The notes below the pieces were generated by a model, which had not been told where the DNA came from, ran no database searches, and saw only the letters and a program-made list of their open reading frames with translations. A program made the position numbers and the translations under genes. 64,000 bases of DNA from Mycosarcoma maydis (Eukaryota; Basidiomycota; Ustilaginomycetes; Ustilaginales). This document shows positions 20,851 to 28,771 of this stretch, one piece after another. The stretch covers positions 1,550,001 to 1,614,000 of the forward strand of contig NC_026480.1 of the NCBI RefSeq assembly GCF_000328475.2, given 5' to 3'. The first letter of the stretch is position 1. Each line of letters opens with the position of its first letter.

Positions 20851-22170
20851 CTACACAGAAACTCTGCAGAGACCTACACTTCTGATGATCCTTCCGTCTT
20901 CGATTGGCTCGAGTACATCGCTGTCGATGATCCAAGTATAACCAGGTCGTTCTGATTGATTCCAAGACTGGACCAGGCTTTCGATCTCGCCAGGCTGGAT
21001 GCGACCTTGGTGCGGCGGTGAGTCGTAATCTGTTATCGCTGTTGGATCGACTTGACTGGCTGCAGCGAGTTGCGCCTCAGACAGCGTGGCAAAGTGGCTG
21101 AGCAAGACCATGCCTCCAGCGCGGACAAGTCGTGACACATGAGGTAGCAGGGCTCGTGGGTGAAACCGAATGCAGAGGACCAAGTCGAACTTCGCTGTTT
21201 CGTCGTCGGAGCTGTTCGTCACTTGTTGATCGCGCGCAGAGGAAAGTAGAGGCGAAAGGCCAAGCTGTCGATATTGTTCCCAAAGCTGTACATGGTTTTC
21301 AGCTGTTCGTATTGACTTGCCCTTGCCAGTCCCAACGAGCGGCTCTAAGATGCCGTCATCGGCGCATTTCGCCCACATCAGCTTCTCGCAGCATGGCGAT
21401 ACCAGCGGAAGAGAAGTGTCATCATGGTTGAGCCAAAGGTCGTTCATAAGCTGCTCAGCTCGAAGAAGAGCTGCTTTCCAATTATCGACACCAACGCCCG
21501 TCCACGAGGGCGTTGGGGTACGAGTGCGTGAGCCGTGCAAGATCCATGCAAGATCGCGTGCTGCGCCACAGCCTAGATCGAGCACCCTTAGAGCCTTATC
21601 TTGATGGCGGTAGCGCGACTCGAGAGAGAGGACTGTCCTACGTACAGCATTTGATGGGCGGAAGAGCAGTTCTGGTATGTCGTCTCGATTGGCGCTAGTG
21701 GAATCAGAACAGTGACCTCCTGCGAGGCGCGACTGATGCGAGAGCGACTTGCGCAGTACGCCTAAGCGCTGCGCGCAAGCGACGAAGCGTTTCTCAGATA
21801 TTACGTTTCCTGACACAGTCGGATCAGCGTCCAATTCATCAGGTGCGAGGTAGATAGGAATCACTGACGGAGTCTGAGCAAATGCTTCCACCGTTTCGCT
21901 ATACTGAGAAAGTTCGGCAAGCACGACAAAAGGCGTGTTGCGTGGCGGCAGGTAGCTGTATTGAGACCTGAGCTTTGAGATGGGTGTTACGTTGTATGAG
22001 CCGACAATATGGGCCCGATGAAATGCTAGCTCGGGTCGCACGTCGAGCAATAGTCGAGGCTGAGGCAGAGCAAAGTACGGCGCTAAGACATCGCTGTCGG
22101 CACTGCTACCGACATCTTCGGAAATGTCCGCTCTATGAGCGAGTGCGGTTTTGGCATCGTCAACGGACAT
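20851..22170 (-). CDS. Rhodanese-like domain fused to SAM methyltransferase
   Basis: A 439-residue two-domain protein. Residues 30-110 are rhodanese-like: RLLLDVRPELAFHRAHIVGS, then YLPPRNTPFVVLAEL. At the place of the sulphur-carrying cysteine the chain reads VVLAELSQYS, so this domain probably does not transfer sulphur. Residues 165-439 are a class I methyltransferase: motif I LRVLDLGCGAARD (194-206), an acidic post-I GVGVDNW, motif IV-like FDLVLCIRFHP and LVRAGGMVLLSHFA. The end, EPIEDGRIIRSVGL, resembles fungal TehB-type methyltransferases. The methyl acceptor is unknown. It is divergent from the uridine kinase gene with a 459-base shared promoter. Confidence 0.8.
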   Translation of the reverse strand: MSVDDAKTALAHRADISEDVGSSADSDVLAPYFALPQPRLLLDVRPELAFHRAHIVGSYNVTPISKLRSQYSYLPPRNTPFVVLAELSQYSETVEAFAQTPSVIPIYLAPDELDADPTVSGNVISEKRFVACAQRLGVLRKSLSHQSRLAGGHCSDSTSANRDDIPELLFRPSNAVRRTVLSLESRYRHQDKALRVLDLGCGAARDLAWILHGSRTRTPTPSWTGVGVDNWKAALLRAEQLMNDLWLNHDDTSLPLVSPCCEKLMWAKCADDGILEPLVGTGKGKSIRTAENHVQLWEQYRQLGLSPLLSSARDQQVTNSSDDETAKFDLVLCIRFHPRALLPHVSRLVRAGGMVLLSHFATLSEAQLAAASQVDPTAITDYDSPPHQGRIQPGEIESLVQSWNQSERPGYTWIIDSDVLEPIEDGRIIRSVGLCRVSV

Positions 22171-22629
22171 CCGATCCCAGACTCTCGGCCCTTCCGAGTG
22201 TCTGATGACGTTGAGAGCTCAAACTCGGGCTGGAGTGACAGTGGTCGTATGAGTTTGCAAAGACTGTCGTGAGCAGGTTCACTTTGAAAGACCGACCAGA
22301 CGCTGAGTCCAACCTTCTATCCCCTCTCGCCTATCGAGGGCTAGAAAGCAGTCAGGAGTAAATCATGGCCCGTTCGTGAACGGTGCTTTCTGTTTTGTGT
22401 GGAGTCGGCGTACGAACCTTCTTTATTTGTTTTTTGTTTTTTGTTTTTGTTTTTGTTTTTGTTTTTGTTTTTGTTTTTTTTCGTGCGTGCTTGCTGCACA
22501 ATCGTGAATCATGAGTGAATTGCTTGCAAGCTTCGAGCAACACCGAAACAACGTTGTCACCTCTTTCGACCATTCACGATTCATCCCGACAAAGTTTCCT
22601 CGTCTTCTTCACCAGGAAAACGAGCCGTG
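22171..22629. other. Shared promoter of methyltransferase and uridine kinase genes
   Basis: Divergent promoter of 459 bases. It contains a (GTTTTT)n tract at 22429-22481 and the words AATCGTGAATCATGA and CATTCACGATTCAT on either side. Confidence 0.6.
22429..22481. repeat. (GTTTTT)n hexamer tract
   Basis: About eight imperfect GTTTTT units, T-rich on the plus strand, in a divergent promoter; such poly(dA:dT) tracts commonly exclude nucleosomes. Confidence 0.85.
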
Positions 22630-24735
22630 ATGCAGGCCGGGAAGATTGTGCAGAGGCCTTCGGGCGACGGGACACCCATTCTTGAGCCTGTCACTCCTTC
22701 GGGAAAGCGTTCGGAGGGCTCGACGCATGGCGTACTCGCTGCTGCCGCTGCAGCTGCTTTAACCGCAACTGAATCTGCACCTGTGACGCCGCTCGTATCT
22801 TCAACAGCATCGCTGGGATCAGCGACGCCGACCGGAAATGCGACGCTCTCCAACACTATCGCAGCCACACGTTCCAAAACCATCGTTCTTGCCGATGCGG
22901 GTCGTGCGCCTTGGTACAACTCGGTAGGAGAACCCGTACCGGCGTATGTGGTAGGTATTGCAGGCGGATCTGCTAGCGGAAAGACTTCGGTAGCCAGAGA
23001 GATTCTCAAGAAATTGCCTAATGTTCCGTGGGTTGCTATCGTCAGTCAAGACGCCTACTACAAGTCGCTTTCGCCCGAAGAATCCAAGCTAGCATTTCAA
23101 GAACAGTATGATTTCGACCACCCGGATGCTTTCGATTACGATATTCTCAAGAAATGCATCAGAGATTTGCGTCAAAGCAAGGCCGTCGAGATCCCAGTGT
23201 ACAGCTTCGTACAGCATCAAAGAACTTCGGAAACAAACTACCTCTACGGCCCAGCCGTCCTCATCGTTGAGGGCATTTTTGTTCTGCACGATCCCGAGAT
23301 TCGCCAGTTGCTCGACCTCAAAGTCTATGTTCAGGCGGACTCGGATCTGATGCTGGCGAGAAGGATCAAAAGGGACATTGTTGAGAGGGCAAGGTCGGTC
23401 AACTCGGTGCTTGATCAGTACTTGCGCTTCGTCAAGCCCGCGTTTGACACCTTCGTCTCGGCTACTGCTCGGCACGCAGACATGATTGTACCCGGTTCGC
23501 ACAACGAGGTTGCCATCGAGGTCATTAGTCAGCATATGGAGAAGCAGCTGCGAAACCGATCAAGAAAGCTGCGCGCCGAGTTTTACAAGACCCCCGCAAC
23601 GCAAGTTCCGGCGCCCACAGCCAACGACAAGAACGTACTAGCTGTCATGAGCCCATATGACGGTCTGGGCTCCCCACACGAGCGCCGTGCCAGCTTGACG
23701 CATATGAAGCCCATATTGAATCGCAGCGAGTCATTTGGCATGTCGTCATCTCAGCTTGTTCGAGGTGTTTCGAGCAATTCAGCAGCTGATGGGACAGGAC
23801 TGCCTCCCAATGTCATCTTGCTCGCTCAGACTCCGCAATTACAATCTCTGCTCACTATACTGCACGATCGATCTACACCCACCGGCGAGTTCACCTTTGC
23901 CTGCAAACGCGTCGGAACCCTCGTTGTCGAGCTGGCAACAACACTGCTGCCGTATCGAGAAAAGGAGATCGCCATCCATGGTGGACGCAAACACATTGGA
24001 CACGAGCTCAACGTCAGTAGCCTATGTTCGGTCTCGGTCCTTCGCTCTGGAGCTGTGCTCGAGCCTTCCCTGCGCCGAGCTTTTCCCGCTATGTCGCTGG
24101 GAAGCCTGCTCATCCAGTCCAACGAGGAAGATGGCGAGCCGCATTTGTACGATGTATCGCTGCCCTCTTTCATCCGCCGACGAGAGACCGCAGAAAAGTC
24201 GTGGGTGTTTTTGCTCGATGCGCAGATTGGAACGGGTGCTGCGGCTTTCATGGCAATTCGGGTCCTGTTGGACCACTCGGTGCCCGAAGAGCAAATTATC
24301 TTTTTGACGCTATTGGCCAGCTCACAGGGCGGTATTCATGCCCTGAACCGAGCCTTCCCACGCGTGCGCATCGTTGTCGCTGGTGTCGACCCAGGACTGC
24401 AAAAGCTCCGCATCCCGTGGCAGACATCGTCATCCAACCACAGCAATACAAGTAAGCACGATCGCGGCGAGCCTATACATTACGACGACAATGCACCTGT
24501 AGACGAAGACGATCTCTCGCCGGGCCTTAACCATCGCGACAATCTGCATTTGTTAGCATCGCCACCACTGACCAGCGTTGATGGCAAATTTGCTGCTAAC
24601 AGAGGAGCCAGGCACCAGACGCAAAGACAGCCAAGTCTGACGCATTCGCCGGCGAAAGGCAGCCGGGTTGTGTTTGCCATCACTCCTGGCTGCGGCTCAA
24701 TCGGAGATCGTTTCTGGGGCACCGGATCTCGATGA
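22630..24735 (+). CDS. URK1: Uridine/cytidine kinase with C-terminal UPRT-like domain
   Basis: A 701-residue pyrimidine salvage enzyme (uridine or cytidine plus ATP or GTP to UMP or CMP). The N-terminal 95 residues are Ala/Thr/Ser-rich. The kinase domain follows: Walker A GIAGGSASGKTSVA, SQDAYYKSLSP, DFDHPDAFDYD, VLIVEGIFVLHDPEIR and ARRIKRDI. After a serine-rich linker comes the UPRT-like half: RVGTLVVELATTLLP, LRSGAVLEPSLRRAFP, TGAAAFMAIRVLLDH and ASSQGGIHALNRAFP, ending GCGSIGDRFWGT. A low-complexity insertion of about 90 residues splits the last conserved blocks. This arrangement is that of yeast Urk1 and animal UCKL1, where the second domain is thought not to act as UPRT. The upstream codon is GTG, so ATG 22630 is used. 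Confidence 0.92.
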   Translation: MQAGKIVQRPSGDGTPILEPVTPSGKRSEGSTHGVLAAAAAAALTATESAPVTPLVSSTASLGSATPTGNATLSNTIAATRSKTIVLADAGRAPWYNSVGEPVPAYVVGIAGGSASGKTSVAREILKKLPNVPWVAIVSQDAYYKSLSPEESKLAFQEQYDFDHPDAFDYDILKKCIRDLRQSKAVEIPVYSFVQHQRTSETNYLYGPAVLIVEGIFVLHDPEIRQLLDLKVYVQADSDLMLARRIKRDIVERARSVNSVLDQYLRFVKPAFDTFVSATARHADMIVPGSHNEVAIEVISQHMEKQLRNRSRKLRAEFYKTPATQVPAPTANDKNVLAVMSPYDGLGSPHERRASLTHMKPILNRSESFGMSSSQLVRGVSSNSAADGTGLPPNVILLAQTPQLQSLLTILHDRSTPTGEFTFACKRVGTLVVELATTLLPYREKEIAIHGGRKHIGHELNVSSLCSVSVLRSGAVLEPSLRRAFPAMSLGSLLIQSNEEDGEPHLYDVSLPSFIRRRETAEKSWVFLLDAQIGTGAAAFMAIRVLLDHSVPEEQIIFLTLLASSQGGIHALNRAFPRVRIVVAGVDPGLQKLRIPWQTSSSNHSNTSKHDRGEPIHYDDNAPVDEDDLSPGLNHRDNLHLLASPPLTSVDGKFAANRGARHQTQRQPSLTHSPAKGSRVVFAITPGCGSIGDRFWGTGSR

Positions 24736-24839
24736 CCTTATAACCCTTCGTACAGCTTTTGCAAGCAGGACCCTGCAACGGAGGAAGTCTACTACGTGAT
24801 ATTTCTTGACATTGCGACTGGGAAACAACGGTACGCAGC

Positions 24840-25545
24840 TTATGCTTCGGTCTCGTCGATGAGCTCACCGACGATGCCGTACTTGCCTGTGAAGTGCCCT
24901 TCCCACTCTTTCATGTTTTTGCTGTTGCAACCGAAGGCGAGGATGCCGGGTGTTTGTTGTCAGTACAGTCAGAATTTAGGTTTTGCGACTTGTTGCGTGC
25001 AGATCCACTTACACTTCGCTAGCAGTCAAATCTTCGAGTTTGTCAATAGGCTTATCCAGGGGCGTCAGCATTTCCAAATCAAAGCTTTGTTTGGCCATGC
25101 CTCTGCTTGCATCTCTACCGGCAAAATTGCCATAAGGACCCCCAGGGCCGTAGAAGTTCTTTCCCTTGGTGACATCGAACACCTTCCGGTTGATGGCGAG
25201 CAAGATGCGTGATCCGTCCTGGTCGGTAGTGCCGGTACCGTCATAAATGGCCAATGTTCGCGGTGTGTACTTTGTCCATTCCACCGTGTCGGGGTGATTG
25301 GGTGGAAGGTAAGTGTACCGATCCGAAGGCGCAGCAAGGTGTGAGCGTGCTTCGGCGACAGTCGGTGTCCAGCGAGAAGACTTAGGAGAGGAAGGACGAA
25401 CGAGAGGAAAGGCAACATAGACAATTGCCAGCAAGAGGATGAGGTTGAGTGGGTTTCTGTAGATCGATTGCGCAAACCTCTGCAGCGCTGACGTCAACAA
25501 AGATGGGTCAGATGATCCGAAAAGCAGTGCGCTAAGCTGATCCAT
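24840..25545 (-). CDS. DAP1: DAP1/MAPR-family haem-binding protein, two exons
   Basis: Model: exon 1 25545-25013, intron 25012-24922 (91 nt, GTAAGT...AACAG, CTGAC branch site), exon 2 24921-24840; 204 residues. Without the second exon the conserved end KNMKEWEGHFTGKYGIVGEL would be lost, which is strong support for the intron. Residues 31-49 form one membrane helix. The cytochrome b5-like domain carries VFDVTKGKNFYGPGGPYGNF and AGRDASRGMA; Tyr138 corresponds to the haem-ligating tyrosine of PGRMC1. In yeasts DAP1 supports Erg11/CYP51 and thus sterol synthesis and azole tolerance. It lies in the ER membrane. Tail-to-tail with the uridine kinase gene, 104 bases apart. Confidence 0.93.
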
Positions 25546-25856
25546 GCTGAAGTGGTGATCAGAGGTGACGGTCGTGCAGCGATGTGGTAGGTGGTGATCA
25601 GATGCAACAAGTCAGAGGAGAGAACTTTTCGGTTCCAAATCGGCACCACGTCAGCCGGCGTAGCGAGTACAAACAAGGTTATCACCACAGAACCCAGAAC
25701 CGAAAGCCGAAAACCGAAAACCGAAAACCGAAAGAAACTCGCCTCCACACCCAGCTGCGGACTTTTCCGCCTGGCTGGAGAAACAGCTTCGTCTCTTCAT
25801 CGACCTCTATCCTCTCGCCTTTTCTCAGATTGTCCTTCTCCTCGCTGAAAGTGCCC
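25546..25856. other. Divergent promoter of DAP1 and the CFAP20-like gene
   Basis: Contains a heptamer array (CCGAAAA)n at 25700-25734. The frame of the CFAP20-like protein stays open through this stretch, but the translation is low in complexity and reflects the repeat, so it is not taken as coding. Confidence 0.55.
25700..25734. repeat. Heptamer tandem repeat (CCGAAAA), 5 copies
   Basis: Five units CCGAAAA or CCGAAAG in perfect 7-bp register within the divergent promoter. Confidence 0.95.
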
Positions 25857-26681
25857 ATGGCACCAAGCCAGGCTGCACAATCGCTTTTCGGACATGTCGT
25901 GCAGCCGGACTCACTAAGTCTCTTTTCATCCACCTCCTCTGACGCATTGGCGCTTTGGACGTCGCATCAAGATGCTGACCTACTTGAAGACTCCGGCATT
26001 CGTCTGCTCAACGATGCAACCAACGAGATAGCACCATACGACTCTGGAACAACAGATCAAAGCTTCGTGCTGCGGTCCGAAGTGACATGCAAGGGCAACA
26101 GCTCTGAACCGGTGCTGCATATCCAGTCTCCAGCCATCCGTAAAACTTTCATCCAGTCCCCACCGGATGACAAAGATGAGCTGGGCATCCTTGTTGGCCA
26201 GATCTCCTTCCAATTCAAGACTCTTGGTAGATCAAGGCCGTTCGCGTTCGAAGTCGGGGTCAAGGATGACGAAGGGCAACTGGGAGCGATACGAGTAAGC
26301 AGCTTTCAGACTGAACCGCGGCTTTACCTTGCGCTCACTAACAAAGCCAGTGCATCAGTGGAACAGGGGACCAAATTCGGCGGCCGAACAGTTGCTGTGC
26401 TGCATCTTCCACTCTCCATGGCTTTTGGTCGGGACCACGACGAAACATCGCTTACGACCTGGCAGGTGCTCACGCTTCCGCTCAACCGGCTCGCCAGGCA
26501 CCTGTCTGACGCTTCTCTGGCCAAGTGCACAGAAACAATGAGGACCCAAAATGCAACGCTGTTTGGCAACTTCCACAGCATCTCTTATGTCAAAGTACAT
26601 GCCAATATGCGACTCAGGAGGGTTTGGTGCTCACAACGTCTACCTGATCACGATCTACCCGAATTTCAGATGTTTTCATGA
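25857..26681 (+). CDS. CFAP20/Bug22-family (CFA20 domain) protein
   Basis: A 274-residue protein matching the CFAP20 family from end to end. It starts AAQSLFGHVVQPDSLSLFSS (family: a short strand followed by SxPLxxW, here DALALWTSHQD). In the middle are HIQSPAIRKTFIQSP, LGILVGQISFQFKTLG and FAFEVGVKDDEG. At the end (from about residue 243) comes YVKVHANMRLRRVWCSQRL followed by LPDHDLPEF, the most conserved part of the family. In animals and protists CFAP20 is an inner-junction protein of ciliary doublets, and nuclear roles in transcription have also been proposed. A smut has no cilia, so a nuclear or cytoplasmic role is more likely here. ATG 25857 is chosen because homology begins a few residues later. 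Confidence 0.82.
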   Translation: MAPSQAAQSLFGHVVQPDSLSLFSSTSSDALALWTSHQDADLLEDSGIRLLNDATNEIAPYDSGTTDQSFVLRSEVTCKGNSSEPVLHIQSPAIRKTFIQSPPDDKDELGILVGQISFQFKTLGRSRPFAFEVGVKDDEGQLGAIRVSSFQTEPRLYLALTNKASASVEQGTKFGGRTVAVLHLPLSMAFGRDHDETSLTTWQVLTLPLNRLARHLSDASLAKCTETMRTQNATLFGNFHSISYVKVHANMRLRRVWCSQRLPDHDLPEFQMFS

Positions 26682-27124
26682 CAAAGCTTTGCGACGCTGC
26701 GGACTGAAATCTCTCGTCCCTTCTGAGAGTAAGGCAGGCTGTCCGTCCTAATGCGAGAAAGTACGACCATGCAATGACTGCGGACGAGGTGAGGCTGTTC
26801 GTTGCGATCTTTGCAAAAGCTTGGAGCCTGGATAACCTAACTTGTCACGAATCCTTATCGACACGCCAGTCAAATATATTCGTGATTCTTTCAATCACAA
26901 ATACGAAACGGAATTGCGCATGTGGAGTTGAGGAAGCGTTTCACGTTTAGGGGCGCGTTGTGCATGTGACGTTTTCGTTCGTGGTTAAGCGCCCATTCGT
27001 GATTGATTTGCAGGCAGCTCGCTCTCTGCTCTACTCACCATCATCTGTGCCCTGATCGCCATTGCAATTGCCGTGCTCAGCCATCAACGGCGTTGACTTC
27101 CAGGTCTTGCGTCCCACGCCAGTA
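26682..27124. other. Spacer that probably contains one edge of the inversion
   Basis: Three-prime flank of the CFAP20-like gene and the leader of the hSac2 half-gene. Has TCGTGATT words at 26880 and 26996. Candidate splice acceptors TGCTCAG (to 27080) and CTTCCAG (to 27103) precede the ATG at 27125. The left edge of the proposed inversion should lie here. Confidence 0.5.
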
Positions 27125-28568
27125 ATGTCGGAAGCAGATACTTCGCCGCCAGCGACAAAGCAAGAAAAGATCGCATCGGCAGTTGCTCCGTCCAGTGCTG
27201 CCGCTGCTTCACAACCAACTGGCGACGAGGCCAGCACGGATGTCTCGTCTGAAGTCAAACAAGTTCCAACGCCCAAATTTGTATTAACTGAAAAGGCACT
27301 CGATGATGCCTTCAACGATATGTGGGCCAATAACGCCAACGCCATCTCGCATTGCTACTCGAACACAGATGCACTCAAAGTGGACTTTACAAGGACCGGC
27401 AAGAGGAGCTTTTTTGGCATGATTAATGATGCCACTAATTCTGTCTACCGGATGGTTCAAGGAGCCGTTACCGACTTTTTCCGCCAAACCGTGCTTGATT
27501 TCACTTACGGCTCCATCGGCCTGTCTGGCCTTGAACGTTACTATGACGATCTCAATAGCCGCGATCCATCTGACTCGATCCGTCTAGCCCGCATTCGTGC
27601 TTCGGCCATTGAAAGCTGTCGTCGAGAAGTGGTGCCCGAGTCGGAAGGCCTGATTGGCGGTTGGACACTTTGCTCGCCCTTAAAGGCAAACACAGTTCAA
27701 GCGCTCAAATTGGAAGAGAAGGTTGTACTTCTTACGGCCAAAGCTCTCTACGTTTGTAGCTACGACTTTGGCAGTGAAAAGCTCAACGAGTTTACAAAGC
27801 TGCTCAACGGCGATATTGTTGGCATCCAGGAAGGTGAGTTGGGCAATAGATGCGTTTCTGTTGGTAATTTTACCCTTAGTGATGGCTAATGATTGTGATT
27901 CTTCCTCTCAATGCGGACGATCCAGGACTTTATGTTACCTCACCCCAAGAGTCCTCGCATCCAGAAGACAATTGGGGCTTTGTGGTGACGTATCTCAAAT
28001 CGATTTCGCGAAGCAACACGACGGCTTCCATCAAGAACGTCACAACTACCACGGCCGCCTCTGCTCACGTTTCTGAATCCGCTCAATGCATCTTGGCGTT
28101 CCGCGCCATTTCTGACGAGATTGATGATCTGACCACTCTTTCCAGTGCCAAACCGGCGACGTTTCGCTCGCGACATCTCGATCACACGGTCAAACGTCGT
28201 CGATCCAGGTCGCGAGTCGCCAAGATCACTTCTTCTGAGGACACGGATGATGATACGGAAGACGGCTGCATGTCGTCACAGCAAAAGGTCAAGATTATTG
28301 TCGAGCTCTTATGCAACTGCTGCATGGATGCTGGCGCCTTTGATCCCGACGCAGAGCAAGGTGAACACCCATCATCGCCTTTCGTGATGCACAAGACCAT
28401 TCAAAGGTACGTCGATGCAGCCCAGAGAAGAGGCCGCGACTGTAACCCGTTTGCTGACCGCTTGAGCGCTCGGTTTGCTTTCCTCGCCACAGTCTCGATG
28501 AAGCTAAAGCAATGATGCCTCTCTTTGGCCCGCTCATTGAAGGCCTCAAGCGTCGCCTCTGGCTTTGA
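27125..28568 (+). CDS. C-terminal half of a Sac/hSac2 phosphoinositide phosphatase, split off
   Basis: Exons 27125-27833, 27926-28406 and 28493-28568 give 421 residues; introns are 92 nt (GTGAGT...ATCCAG) and 86 nt (GTACGT...CCACAG, CTGAC branch site). Spliced, the end reads LDEAKAMMPLFGPLIEGLK; unspliced it would be lost. Residues 55-130 are the last part of a Sac domain: FNDMWANNANAISHCYSN, then DALKVDFTRTGKR. Residues 130-300 form the hSac2 domain (GLSGLERYYDDLNS, GGWTLCSPLKAN, SYDFGSEKLNEFTKLLNGD). It has no catalytic CX5R motif of its own. All of this normally follows the catalytic motif within one protein of the INPP5F/Sac2 type, and that preceding part lies next to it on the other strand (28772-31225). 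Whether this half is translated from its own ATG is unknown. Confidence 0.85.
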
Positions 28569-28771
28569 CGCTTGTTTCTTCTCAACAATCTGAACCTGCC
28601 TAGCCGTCTTCCTTCTTATACCCGTGTAGTGCCCGGAACTCAGATCCGCAATGGCAAACCCTATCGTGCGAACTCAGTACCACCGACTCAGCTGCATAAT
28701 GACTGCGCGAACATGGCAATGGAAGGGTATCATGGAACACTGATCCGCATGCGAAAGTCGATCAAAGAACA

